Source: a virus. From it: a stretch of 23,837 nt of DNA. This document shows, piece by piece, positions 15,372 through 23,488 of this stretch (positions within the stretch are counted from its first letter, which is position 1; the number at the start of each line of letters is the position of its first letter). The position numbers and the translations under genes were made by a program. Where the stretch lies: positions 1 through 23,837 of IMG/VR virus record IMGVR_UViG_3300020477_000133. One strand, written 5' to 3'. The notes under the pieces were generated by a model that searched no databases, was not told where the DNA came from, and saw only the letters and a program-made list of their open reading frames with translations.

Positions 15372-16831
15372 TGGAAATCCTAATGGAAAAGGAAAGTGAA
15401 GTATATCTAAAACTTTCTTGTGAACCTGGCATTAGGATGGAATTGAATCAATATTTTCGATTCAGACCAAAAAATTATCAATTTATGCCAATGTTTCGTA
15501 GAAGAAAATGGGATGGATATGTTTACCTTTTTAATTTTGATAACGGCCGAATTTATTATGGATTAAAAAAAGAAGTTCAACGATTTGCAAATGATCGTGA
15601 ATATAAACTCATAGACCAAACCAATGATCCTCTTGAAATTATATCAAATGAAAAGTATTATGAATTCCTTACATCATTTCCTTGTCAATACAAATTAAGA
15701 GATTATCAAAGTAATGCAGTTAGACACTCGATCAATGAACGAAGATGTGTTTTACTCTCACCAACTGCATCTGGAAAATCTTTAATAATTTATTATCTAA
15801 TAAGATATTATTATCCAAAAAAATCATTAATTATTGTTCCTACTCTTTCGTTAGTGAGCCAAATGTATACAGATTTTCAATCCTATGCAGATAAGAATTT
15901 TGAAGTAGAAAATCTAGTACATAAAATATTTGGAGGACAAGAAAAGGAAACAACTAAACCAATTGTAATATCAACATGGCAGTCATTATATGAATTGAAA
16001 AAACCATTTTTTACTGATTTTGAAGTAGTGATTGGAGATGAAGCTCACTTATACAAGGCCAAATCTCTCACTAAAATAATGAAGAACTTGGAAAATGCAC
16101 CTTACCGAATAGGTACAACTGGAACATTAGATGAAGTAGAAGTACATAAATTAATATTAGAAGGTTTATTTGGTTCTACTAAAAGAGTAACGAGTACTAA
16201 AGAACTTATCAAAAAGAAAACATTATCGGAAATTTCAATTAAATGTCTAATTCTCCGATATTCTAAAGAGGCAAGTTCAATTGTATCAAAACTCAATTAC
16301 CAAGAAGAGATTGACTTTTTAGTAAGTCATACGGAAAGAAACAAATACATATGTAATTTAGTAAAGGGACTTACTGGAAATACATTAGTATTGTTTCAAT
16401 TGGTAGAAAAACATGGAAATATTTTATACTCTATGTTACAGGATACTTTGAAAAGTAACAGAAAGGCCTATTATGTTTATGGAGGAACAGATGCAGAATC
16501 AAGGGAAAAAGTACGAGAATTGGTTGAATTGGAAAAAGATTCAGTTATATGTGCAAGTTATGGCGTTTACAGTACCGGCGTCAATATTAGGAACATTCAC
16601 AACATTGTTTTCGCTTCTCCTTCTAAGTCACGTATTAGAAACTTGCAATCAATAGGTAGAGGATTGAGAAAATCCGAAACAAAAAGTTCAGCTTCTCTAT
16701 ATGATATAGCCGATGATTTGACTTATAATGATAGGAAAAATTATACTTTAAATCATTTTATGGAAAGAATTAAAATATACACAAGTGAACATTTTCCATA
16801 TCATATTTACACTATACCAATTAAAGGATAG
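15371..16831 (+). CDS. uvsW: UvsW helicase
   Basis: 486 residues (T4 UvsW has 503). SF2 helicase that unwinds R-loops and branched DNA and drives fork regression, helping the switch from origin- to recombination-dependent replication. An N-terminal domain of about 105 residues is followed by RDYQ (110-113), Walker A PTASGKS (131-137), DEAH (223-226), TGT (250-252) and motif VI IGRGLRKSE (428-436). The start at 15371 gives a TAATG junction with uvsY; an ATG four codons later is possible. A leftward sigma70-type promoter just downstream points into its 3' end, so it may be covered by antisense RNA. Confidence 0.95.
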   Translation: MEILMEKESEVYLKLSCEPGIRMELNQYFRFRPKNYQFMPMFRRRKWDGYVYLFNFDNGRIYYGLKKEVQRFANDREYKLIDQTNDPLEIISNEKYYEFLTSFPCQYKLRDYQSNAVRHSINERRCVLLSPTASGKSLIIYYLIRYYYPKKSLIIVPTLSLVSQMYTDFQSYADKNFEVENLVHKIFGGQEKETTKPIVISTWQSLYELKKPFFTDFEVVIGDEAHLYKAKSLTKIMKNLENAPYRIGTTGTLDEVEVHKLILEGLFGSTKRVTSTKELIKKKTLSEISIKCLILRYSKEASSIVSKLNYQEEIDFLVSHTERNKYICNLVKGLTGNTLVLFQLVEKHGNILYSMLQDTLKSNRKAYYVYGGTDAESREKVRELVELEKDSVICASYGVYSTGVNIRNIHNIVFASPSKSRIRNLQSIGRGLRKSETKSSASLYDIADDLTYNDRKNYTLNHFMERIKIYTSEHFPYHIYTIPIKG

Positions 16832-16861
16832 TATATTTCTATTTCAATCGGTCACAGACCT

Positions 16862-16890
16862 AGTATAACAGCCTAAGGCAAAAATGTCAA
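16862..16890 (-). promoter_or_regulatory. Leftward sigma70-type promoter facing uvsW
   Basis: On the minus strand TTGACA (16885-16890) and TATACT (16862-16867) are separated by exactly 17 bases, with TGT directly before the -10 (extended TGn). The -35 is embedded in AAACTTGACA, as in the two rightward promoters of the window. Predicted transcripts start near 16855 and run antisense to the end of uvsW; no minus-strand gene is seen there. Confidence 0.6.
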
Positions 16891-16911
16891 GTTTATTTTT
16901 AAAACTTGACA
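16885..16911. repeat. Inverted repeat joining two divergent -35 boxes
   Basis: TGTCAAGTTT (16885-16894) and AAACTTGACA (16902-16911) are perfect inverted repeats around ATTTTTA. Each arm holds the -35 box of one of the two opposing promoters, so the centre may also be an operator or activator site acting on both. Confidence 0.7.
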
Positions 16912-16934
16912 ATGATGTATTGATTTGATATAAT
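16906..16934 (+). promoter_or_regulatory. Strong sigma70-type (early) promoter for gp55 operon
   Basis: Consensus TTGACA (16906-16911), 17-base spacer, consensus TATAAT (16929-16934), with TGA forming an extended -10. The predicted start is near 16941, followed by AAAGGA before the gp55 ATG at 16967. Host RNA polymerase should use it early, giving the late sigma factor before late genes are switched on. Confidence 0.9.
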
Positions 16935-16966
16935 ATAAAGATGATAATAAAAGAAAGGATAATTAT

Positions 16967-17569
16967 ATGGCTAGGAAAAAACAACATTATGTTGATAATG
17001 AAAAGTTTTTGGGAGTTATGAGAGAATATAGAGAAGCCTATTTGAAAGCGAAAGATGAAGATGAAGAACCACCGATCATACCAGATTATGCGGGTGAATG
17101 TTTCCTTAAAATAGCCGAAAGATTATCTCATAGACCAAATTTTATAAATTATGCATTTAGAGAAGAAATGGTAAGTGATGGAATTGAAAATTGTGTAATG
17201 TATGCAAGCAATTTCAATCCAGAAAAATCAACCAATCCATTTGCATATTTTACACAAATAATATATTTTGCATTTTTAAGAAGAATTGAAAAAGAGAAGA
17301 AACAGTTGTATATAAAATACAAAACAATGGATGAGTTTAATTCAATTGAAGATTATGCAGATATGGGAGAAGTGGGAAGTAAGGAAGCACAAAGTATTGC
17401 ATCTGGAACTTCACCAATGACAGCGGATAAACGTGCAAACATATATGATTTTATTCATGCATTTGAAGAGAAAAAAAGAAAAAAGAAAAAACCTAAAGAA
17501 GAAAAAAATGATACTCTTACAGAATTGTCTCCTTTAGTTGAATTTATGAAAACAGAGGTGTGTGCATGA
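16967..17569 (+). CDS. gp55: Late transcription sigma factor gp55
   Basis: 200 residues (T4 gp55 has 185). It replaces sigma70 on host RNA polymerase and recognises the NATAAATA late boxes seen across this window. FREEMVSDGIENCVMYASNF (64-83), NPFAYFTQIIYFAFLRRIEK (90-109) and the Lys-rich KKQLYIKYK form the conserved sigma region 2-like core for core-enzyme and -10 binding. A very basic stretch (EKKRKKKKPKEEK, 168-180) precedes a hydrophobic tail with SPLVEFM at 188-194, likely the sliding-clamp-binding end found in gp55. AAAGGA lies before the ATG. The stop overlaps the gp47 start by ATGA. Confidence 0.93.
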   Translation: MARKKQHYVDNEKFLGVMREYREAYLKAKDEDEEPPIIPDYAGECFLKIAERLSHRPNFINYAFREEMVSDGIENCVMYASNFNPEKSTNPFAYFTQIIYFAFLRRIEKEKKQLYIKYKTMDEFNSIEDYADMGEVGSKEAQSIASGTSPMTADKRANIYDFIHAFEEKKRKKKKPKEEKNDTLTELSPLVEFMKTEVCA

Positions 17570-18621
17570 AGATTGCTTTGCTGACAGACACACATTTTGG
17601 TGCAAGAAACGATAGTTTGATTTTTACAGATTTTTTCCGAAAATTCTATGAGAATATATTTTTTCCTGTATTGAAAGAAAGAGGAATCACAGAAGTTATT
17701 CATTTGGGTGATGTGGTTGATCGAAGAAAGTTTATCAATTACAAAACACTCAATTCAATGAAAGATATTCTTTTCACTCCTCTCAAAGAGATGGGTGCTG
17801 AAATCAAAGTCATTGTTGGAAATCACGACATCTATTACAAAAACACTCTTTCTGTAAACTCAATGACAGAGTTGACAAAAGGAATGGATCATGTAACAGT
17901 TTATGCAGAGCCATGTGAAGTATCTTTGACTAAAGATCATACTGCATTGTTTGTGCCGTGGATATGTGATGATAACGAAGATCATACAAAAGAGTTGATT
18001 GAAAAAACAAGAGCTCCAGTTGCATTTGGTCATCTTCAAATTGAAGGTATCGAACAACACAGAGGTTCTTTTGCAATTGATGGTCATCCTAAATCAATGT
18101 TCAAGGCCTTTCAAAGAGTTTTTTCTGGACACTTTCATCATCGTTCTACTACAGGAAATATTACATATCTTGGAAATCCTTATGAAATTACATGGAGCGA
18201 TTATAATGATAGAAGGGGGTTTCATATTTACGATACTGAAACAATGGAAACGGAGTTTGTAGAAAATCCTTATTCAATGTTTCATAAGATTTATTATAGA
18301 GATGATAAAACAGATTATGGAGATATTTCCAGATATGAAAATTGTTATGTGAAGATAATAATTGAACAAAGACAAAATTCTTATATGTTTGAAACTCTAA
18401 TGGATAAATTGTTGGATGCTGGAGTTGGGCATATCTCAGTAGTGGATAATCTTTTTGATATTGAAGATTTAGGAGATGATATAGAAAGTATGGAAGATGT
18501 GGAAGACACAATGAGTGTGATTAAAAGTTGTGTCGATGGTTTACAAATCGAAAATAAAGATGAATTGAATAAATTAATGCAAACACTTTATAATGAAGCA
18601 CTAACCGCGGAGACAGTATGA
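17566..18621 (+). CDS. gp47: Recombination endonuclease subunit gp47 (Mre11-like)
   Basis: 351 residues from the ATG at 17566 (T4 gp47 has 339); the GTG two codons earlier is less likely, because this ATG forms an ATGA overlap with gp55 and has AGAGG upstream. It is the nuclease partner of gp46 and resects DNA ends for recombination-dependent replication. Calcineurin-type metal motifs are complete: DTHFG (D8, H10), GDVVDRR (49-), GNHD (85-88), GH at 155-156 and SGHFHH (187-192). The C-terminal quarter, rich in Asp/Glu and helical, would contact the gp46 coiled-coil base. It is separated from gp46 by two genes, similar to the interruptions seen in T4. Confidence 0.95.
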   Translation: MKIALLTDTHFGARNDSLIFTDFFRKFYENIFFPVLKERGITEVIHLGDVVDRRKFINYKTLNSMKDILFTPLKEMGAEIKVIVGNHDIYYKNTLSVNSMTELTKGMDHVTVYAEPCEVSLTKDHTALFVPWICDDNEDHTKELIEKTRAPVAFGHLQIEGIEQHRGSFAIDGHPKSMFKAFQRVFSGHFHHRSTTGNITYLGNPYEITWSDYNDRRGFHIYDTETMETEFVENPYSMFHKIYYRDDKTDYGDISRYENCYVKIIIEQRQNSYMFETLMDKLLDAGVGHISVVDNLFDIEDLGDDIESMEDVEDTMSVIKSCVDGLQIENKDELNKLMQTLYNEALTAETV

Positions 18622-19463
18622 GTACTAGACAAGAACGAAGACGAGCAGAACGAGTTGCAAAAAAGACAATCAAAAAAGAAATTCGTCCTCGTACAGAAGT
18701 AGATTCGAGAAAGATGGTCGAATACAATATGGAAGCTAAGTTATTACAGCCTTGGTCTGCTCCTGTTATGGCAACTAAATTACCAGATCCAGTTCTTGGA
18801 AAAATGATAGAAATAACAGATGAGATTGTTGATGATAAAAAACAACATAAAAGTTGGGGTCATAATCTTGCAGGACAAATTGAAACCGAATTACTTATAC
18901 CACATAAAAAATTAGAAGAAGCGGGTATAATGACATTTTTTATGGATACAATTAGACAATTTGTAATTCAATGTAAAAGTCAAATGCACCCATTTCAAGA
19001 AGAATCTATTCGTGCAGAAACTTGGTTGACTCAAATGTTATCAATGTGGATTGTCTCTCAATTTCCAAATGAATACAATCCAATGCATTTACATACACAA
19101 TGTCATGTTTCTTCTGTTATGTATTTAAAAGTTCCAAAATTTGATGAGTCAATAAAAAAACATAGACCAGAGGATGATGGATCTATTCTTTTTACAAATT
19201 CAGCGGGAAGGGATCAAGAGTTTTGTACTCCGAATTTCAATATAGTTCCAAAAGTTGGGGATTTTTTTATATTTGGAGCACATCAATATCATGCAGTTTA
19301 TCCTTATCGTTGTTCTGTGGGAGATCCAGAACGTAGAAGTGTATCTTTTAATGCAATATTCAAATCTAAAACTCAACATGATATAGACATGAAAAATCAA
19401 AAAGAACAACAGGAAGCAAATATGAGAGAAGTTCAAGGCCTTCCAAAAGATTTAAGATATTAA
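18618..19463 (+). CDS. 2-oxoglutarate/Fe(II)-dependent oxygenase (putative)
   Basis: 281 residues. WIVSQFPNEYNPMHLHTQCH (144-163), VSSVMYLKVP, GDFFIFGAHQYHAVYPYR (214-231) and ERRSVSFNAIF (238-248) match the 2OG-FeII_Oxy_5 type jelly roll: likely iron ligands His157/His159 and His222 or His225, and an Arg (239/240) for 2-oxoglutarate. The N-terminus is very basic (RQERRRAERVAKKTIKKEIR), possibly binding nucleic acid. The substrate is unknown; protein or nucleic-acid hydroxylation are both possible. Genes of this family are common in marine T4-like phages. It is coupled to gp47 by ATGA, so it is made with the recombination proteins. Confidence 0.82.
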   Translation: MSTRQERRRAERVAKKTIKKEIRPRTEVDSRKMVEYNMEAKLLQPWSAPVMATKLPDPVLGKMIEITDEIVDDKKQHKSWGHNLAGQIETELLIPHKKLEEAGIMTFFMDTIRQFVIQCKSQMHPFQEESIRAETWLTQMLSMWIVSQFPNEYNPMHLHTQCHVSSVMYLKVPKFDESIKKHRPEDDGSILFTNSAGRDQEFCTPNFNIVPKVGDFFIFGAHQYHAVYPYRCSVGDPERRSVSFNAIFKSKTQHDIDMKNQKEQQEANMREVQGLPKDLRY

Positions 19464-19487
19464 TATTTTTAGAAAGGAAAATATAAA

Positions 19488-19745
19488 ATGACTAATTATG
19501 ATATTGATGAAATGCGCCGCAGGGATAAAATGAAAACAGTTGAAATTGGAAAAGAAGAAGAGCCTTGGGAAGCAGTTCATTTAGAATTAAAGGATAAAGA
19601 TTTTATGAGAATTGCTAGAGAGGCACACAAGAGAGATATTACTATTAATAGAATGATCAATATCATGTTAAAGGATGCAATGTCCAGTACAGAATATAGA
19701 TTTGAACATGGAAATAAACCACAACTTCTAAATGAATCAGAATGA
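19488..19745 (+). CDS. Small ribbon-helix-helix-like protein, function unknown
   Basis: 85 residues. After a charged N-terminus, VHLELKDKDFMRIAREAHKR leading into DITINRMINIMLKDAM (about 30-65) reads as a beta strand followed by two helices with an ITINRM turn, the layout of a ribbon-helix-helix (CopG/Arc-like) DNA-binding domain. No direct assignment is possible. AAAGGA lies before the ATG, and its stop overlaps the gp46 start by ATGA. It could be a small DNA-binding regulator or a partner of gp46/47. Confidence 0.6.
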   Translation: MTNYDIDEMRRRDKMKTVEIGKEEEPWEAVHLELKDKDFMRIAREAHKRDITINRMINIMLKDAMSSTEYRFEHGNKPQLLNESE

Positions 19746-21460
19746 TTATATTTAAACAGATCTCTTGGAGAAATTTTCTTTCTACAGGAGATCAACCTAC
19801 TATTATCTCTTTAGATAAGTCGGCCACTACTTTAATAATTGGAGAGAATGGATCTGGAAAATCGACAATTTTAGATGCATTAACATTTGGATTATTTGGC
19901 AAACCATTTCGTAGTATTAATAAATCCCAATTAATCAATACAATCAATGAAAAGGGATTAATTGTAGAAATTGATTTTTCTATAGGGAATAAAAAGTTTC
20001 TTGTACGTAGGGGAATTAAACCAAATATATTTGAAATACTACAAGATGGAAAACTTCTAGATCAATTGGCTAATATTCGTGATTATCAAGAGTATTTGGA
20101 AAAGGTCATTCTTAAATTAAACTATAAATCTTTCACTCAAATTGTTCTTTTAGGTAGTTCGACTTTTGAACCATTCATGCAGCTTAAACAGTCAGACCGA
20201 AGGGCCATTGTTGAAGATCTTCTAGACATTCAAATTTTTTCTTCTATGAATTCGATATTGAAACAAAAGAATTCTGAATTAAAAAATGATATGGGAACTT
20301 TGGAAATAGAAAAAGGTTTACATAATCAAAATATAAAAATCCAAGAAGATTATATTAAAAGATTACAAGAAGATAGTCAGTCAGTTATATCTCAAAAAGA
20401 AAAAGAGATTAAACAGTTTGAGTCAAAGAGAAAGACGGCCAAAGATACAATGGTTGCACTTAATTCTGAAATAGGAACTCTTGGAAAGAAAATGTTGAAT
20501 GAGGATTCTGCAAAAAAGAAATCTTCAGAATACGAAAAAGTTCAAAGTCAAATAGAACTCAAATTACATAATGCCGAAAAGGAATTGGAGTTTTACGAAA
20601 ATAATTCTACTTGCTCAACTTGTAAACAAGTCATTGACGATGAGTTTAAAAAAGAAAAACTTATTGACATTTCTAAAAAGATTGACGATAAAAAAGATGG
20701 CCTCGACAAACTTCAATCAGAGATTGATTCATTAGGGAAGACATTAAAGGAGTATCGGGAAATTGGGGAGAATCTTGTCGAAAAACATAAAGAACTTGTG
20801 GTGATTCAATCTAAGATAGATTCCATAGGTGATAATATTGAAAGGACTCAGAAAGAAATCGACTCTCTTAAAAATAAGAAAAAACTTGACAATTCAGTAG
20901 AAGATGAATTAAAAGTACTGAAAGAAAATTTAGAAGAGTGTATGCGAGATTATGTTGAATTGTGTGATCGAAAAAAATTACATGAATATGCACATGAATT
21001 ATTACGAGATTCTGGCATCAAAACCAAGATAATTCGCCAGTATGTTCCAATCATCAACAAATATATGAACAAATATTTAAATGATTTGGACTTTCTTATT
21101 AATTTTTCAATTGATGAAAATTTCAATGAAACGATACAGTCCCAATATCGTGATGAATTTTCTTATGCCTCTTTTTCAGAGGGTGAGAAAATGAGAATTG
21201 ATCTTGCATTATTATTTACATGGAGACAAGTAGCCAAACTCAAGAATAGTGTAAATACTAATTTACTTATAATGGATGAAGTGTTTGACTCTTCTTTAGA
21301 TGCAGAAGGAACTGATGCATTTTTAAAGATAATTAATTCAATGGATGTAAATACTAATGTGTTTGTAATTTCTCATAAAGGAGAAATTTTGTTTGATAAA
21401 TTTATTTCAACAATCAAGTTTACGAAAGAACGTAGCTTTTCTAAAATAGAGGCCGGATGA
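19742..21460 (+). CDS. gp46: Recombination endonuclease subunit gp46 (Rad50-like)
   Basis: 572 residues (T4 gp46 has 560). SMC-like ATPase that works with gp47 on DNA ends. Walker A GENGSGKS is at 34-41 and a QIVLLGSSTFEPFMQL segment near 134-149 follows. A long Lys/Glu-rich coiled coil (about 175-440) is interrupted by the zinc hook Cys291-Ser-Thr-Cys294. The signature FSEGEKMRIDLALLF begins at 478, and Walker B LLIMDE has D512/E513. All parts needed for activity are present. The gene is coupled by ATGA both to the preceding small gene and to the following deformylase. Confidence 0.96.
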   Translation: MIIFKQISWRNFLSTGDQPTIISLDKSATTLIIGENGSGKSTILDALTFGLFGKPFRSINKSQLINTINEKGLIVEIDFSIGNKKFLVRRGIKPNIFEILQDGKLLDQLANIRDYQEYLEKVILKLNYKSFTQIVLLGSSTFEPFMQLKQSDRRAIVEDLLDIQIFSSMNSILKQKNSELKNDMGTLEIEKGLHNQNIKIQEDYIKRLQEDSQSVISQKEKEIKQFESKRKTAKDTMVALNSEIGTLGKKMLNEDSAKKKSSEYEKVQSQIELKLHNAEKELEFYENNSTCSTCKQVIDDEFKKEKLIDISKKIDDKKDGLDKLQSEIDSLGKTLKEYREIGENLVEKHKELVVIQSKIDSIGDNIERTQKEIDSLKNKKKLDNSVEDELKVLKENLEECMRDYVELCDRKKLHEYAHELLRDSGIKTKIIRQYVPIINKYMNKYLNDLDFLINFSIDENFNETIQSQYRDEFSYASFSEGEKMRIDLALLFTWRQVAKLKNSVNTNLLIMDEVFDSSLDAEGTDAFLKIINSMDVNTNVFVISHKGEILFDKFISTIKFTKERSFSKIEAG

Positions 21461-21972
21461 ATGATTTAATATGTGAATTAGTGAAAGAAGATGATCCATT
21501 TTTGAGGGAAACACCAGAAATATTTAATTTTGAAAATCCTCAAGTTGATCCAGAAAAATTAGAAAAACAATTGATAGATAATATGATACATCATCGTGGA
21601 ATTGGATTATCTGCAAATCAAATAGGAATTCCAGTAAAAGTTTTTGCGATGGCCATGGATAATAATATAATTGTAGTATTCAATCCAGAAATTTTAGAGT
21701 GGAGTGATGAGACAACCTATATAAGAGAAGGGTGTTTATCATTTCCTGGCCTTTATGTTGCAATTGAAAGAGCACATTCCATCGCTGCAAAGTTTCAATT
21801 GTTAGATGGTGAAGAACAGGGTGCAAGTTTTTCTGATATATCTGCAAGGATATTTCAACATGAGTCAGAACACATGGATGGAGATATTTACATAGATAAT
21901 GTATCTAAGTTTAGATTGAAAGCCGCCATGAAGAAACGAAAACAATATTTGAGGAAACTCGAAGAAATTTAG
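21457..21972 (+). CDS. def: Peptide deformylase
   Basis: 171 residues. Removes the N-formyl group from new proteins. All three PDF motifs are present: GIGLSANQIG (48-57), EGCLSFPG (91-98, metal ligand Cys93) and HESEH (135-139, in QHESEHMDG). The usual HExDH is HESEH here, which keeps both His ligands and the catalytic Glu. The C-terminal helix is highly basic. Phage deformylases are well known in marine myoviruses, and they may speed processing of phage or host proteins during infection. The ATGA overlap with gp46 puts it in the gp55-led operon. Confidence 0.94.
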   Translation: MNDLICELVKEDDPFLRETPEIFNFENPQVDPEKLEKQLIDNMIHHRGIGLSANQIGIPVKVFAMAMDNNIIVVFNPEILEWSDETTYIREGCLSFPGLYVAIERAHSIAAKFQLLDGEEQGASFSDISARIFQHESEHMDGDIYIDNVSKFRLKAAMKKRKQYLRKLEEI

Positions 21973-21980
21973 GAGATAAT

Positions 21981-22151
21981 ATGGCAAAAGAAGAAATTGT
22001 AGAAGAGGAAGTTGAGGAAGAAGAGGCCGAAGAAGAAACAACCGAATCAACATCATGGGAAACTGCAAAACAAGCTATGATCGCTAGAGGAATTGCAGAA
22101 CCTACTGACCAACAAATTTCAGATTATATAACTAGAATGGGATTGGAGTAA
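21981..22151 (+). CDS. Small acidic protein, unknown
   Basis: 56 residues, unassigned. The first half is almost all Glu (EEIVEEEVEEEEAEEE), and the second half (SWETAKQAMIARGIAEPTDQ and onward to MGLE) looks like a short two-helix domain. A strong AGGAGA site lies just before the ATG, 8 bases after the deformylase stop, and its last codons carry the GGAG site of the next gene, which begins 2 bases after its stop. The dense packing and good ribosome sites support a real gene. Confidence 0.7.
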   Translation: MAKEEIVEEEVEEEEAEEETTESTSWETAKQAMIARGIAEPTDQQISDYITRMGLE

Positions 22152-22152
22152 T

Positions 22153-22491
22153 ATGGCAGAAGAACAAAGAGGAATCGAAGAAATAAAAGATGTCCTTGAT
22201 TTCATGTTTTCATTCGTTGAAGCAGTAGGAAAGGCTCGAGCGGATGGAGAAATGTCATGGGGAGATGCAAGACATTTTATAGATCCTGTTAAAAAACTTT
22301 TTGATGCTGTAGAAGACATTGAAGAAGTGCTTCCAGAAATAGATGATCTTTCGGAAGAAGAGTATGATGAATTGGTTGAATATGTTAAGAACAAATGGGA
22401 TTATGATGAAGAAAATCTTGATTGGATAGTTGATACTGCAATTGATGCTGGAAGAGGTATTTTGACCATTATCAATATGCAAAAGGGATAA
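22153..22491 (+). CDS. Acidic helical protein, unknown
   Basis: 112 residues, not recognised. Strongly acidic and helical throughout (EEIKDVLDFMFSFVEAVGKA, VEDIEEVLPEIDDLSEEEYD, then VDTAIDAGRGILTIINMQKG). No membrane segment, Cys pair or catalytic motif. It lies between the 56-residue acidic gene and a putative tail-fibre-like gene. GGAG lies 5 bases before the ATG. A small virion-associated or scaffold-like role is possible but unsupported. Confidence 0.7.
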   Translation: MAEEQRGIEEIKDVLDFMFSFVEAVGKARADGEMSWGDARHFIDPVKKLFDAVEDIEEVLPEIDDLSEEEYDELVEYVKNKWDYDEENLDWIVDTAIDAGRGILTIINMQKG

Positions 22492-22497
22492 AAGTAA

Positions 22498-23091
22498 ATG
22501 ACTAGGGCAAAAGATATGTCCGATTTTGGGAAGAGTGCATCGGCTGGTACTATATTACAAATTGTTTATGGAGTTTGTAAGGACAGGAAACAAGTTGGAA
22601 CTTCCGTAGATTATCTTATTGACATAGAATTTGCAACAAAAGGTGCAAGTTCGACATTCTTTGCAGTCGCAAGTTTGGGGATAGGGGGTTATGCGGATTC
22701 ACATGGATTTTTATGTGGACTTTCATTAAGTACAGGTTCTTCACCAGACCATAATGATTATATGGACAGGGCCAGTTCTGCTGATTCAAATGGCCCATAT
22801 GATTCTTATGGTGGAACATTATGGTATAAAGATTTTGGATCTTCATCTACTTCAGATGGTAGTGCTCCTCAATATCATATAGCATCATATCCACTGGTAG
22901 CAAGAAAAGAAACAACTCATGCAGCAGGAACAACTCTGTCGGCAGCTCTTTGGATTATTGGTGATAGTGCAGCATATATTAATCGTTCATCAGACAGGGT
23001 AACACATGAAACTGCAATCACGACATTAATGGTTTATGAAATGGTAGGGGGTTCAAACATTGTCGATGTTACTGACGGAGATGCTGCATGA
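22498..23091 (+). CDS. Putative tail-fibre-like or appendage protein
   Basis: 197 residues. The start MTRAKDMSDFGKSASAGTIL resembles the short linker (RAKDxSDFG) that opens C-terminal modules of marine phage tail fibres. The rest is Ser/Gly/Thr/Ala-rich with alternating hydrophobics (VDYLIDIEFATKGASSTFFA, ETAITTLMVYEMVG), as in beta-rich trimeric fibre tips. The call rests on composition and the opening motif only. The next gene encodes a tail assembly chaperone-like protein, the usual partner of fibre genes, and overlaps it by ATGA. AAGGGA lies before the ATG. Confidence 0.55.
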   Translation: MTRAKDMSDFGKSASAGTILQIVYGVCKDRKQVGTSVDYLIDIEFATKGASSTFFAVASLGIGGYADSHGFLCGLSLSTGSSPDHNDYMDRASSADSNGPYDSYGGTLWYKDFGSSSTSDGSAPQYHIASYPLVARKETTHAAGTTLSAALWIIGDSAAYINRSSDRVTHETAITTLMVYEMVGGSNIVDVTDGDAA

Positions 23092-23468
23092 TTAAACGAG
23101 GAAGAAATTATGATATTGGTGATGTAATTCAAGAACTTTATCCAGAGGGTGCGGCATATGTTTTAACTGGTATTGAATATTCTGGATTAGATTGGAGAGA
23201 TAGTAGAGAAAAACCAACCGAAGAAGTTTTATCTGCAAGATTGAAAGAATTACAAGATGCAGAACCAATGCGATTATTGCGAGAAGAAAGAGATAGAAGA
23301 TTATCAGAAACGGATTGGTGGACTTCAAGAGCAACAGATGGAATTGAAATGACACAAGCACAAAAAGATTATCGTAAAGCACTACGAGATTTGCCTTCTA
23401 CTGCATCCCCAAAACTGGATGATGATGGAAATCTAACCAATGTAACTTGGCCGACAAAACCTTCTTGA
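23088..23468 (+). CDS. Tail assembly chaperone-like protein
   Basis: 126 residues. LREERDRRLSETDWWTSRAT (84-103), then QAQKDYRKALRDLPSTA, is the hallmark block of the phage tail assembly chaperone family (PF16778-like), found next to tail-fibre genes. The N-terminal part with YVLTGIEYSGLDW and a Glu-rich helix is less conserved. It probably helps fold or trimerise the preceding fibre-like protein. Start ATG overlaps the previous stop as ATGA. The stop is followed within a few bases by a promoter for the next gene, with no terminator seen between. Confidence 0.72.
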   Translation: MIKRGRNYDIGDVIQELYPEGAAYVLTGIEYSGLDWRDSREKPTEEVLSARLKELQDAEPMRLLREERDRRLSETDWWTSRATDGIEMTQAQKDYRKALRDLPSTASPKLDDDGNLTNVTWPTKPS

Positions 23469-23488
23469 AAAAACTTTTGAAAAAACTT
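23465..23488 (+). repeat. Tandem 12-base repeat upstream of -35
   Basis: TTGAAAAAACTT occurs twice in exact tandem (23465-23476 and 23477-23488), overlapping the first bases of the TTGACA box. The phased A-tracts could act as an UP element for the RNA polymerase alpha subunit. Confidence 0.7.

Noticed and set aside
16871-16879. GCCTAAGGC as a uvsW terminator
   Set aside because: Only 3 pairs around a 3-base loop and no T run on the plus strand; it lies in the spacer of the leftward promoter.
22616-23382. Long minus-strand open frames opposite 22498-23468 (also at 18188-18511 and 8173-8484)
   Set aside because: They lie opposite well-supported plus-strand genes, lack ribosome sites and have low-complexity Leu/His/Ser-rich translations typical of shadow frames.
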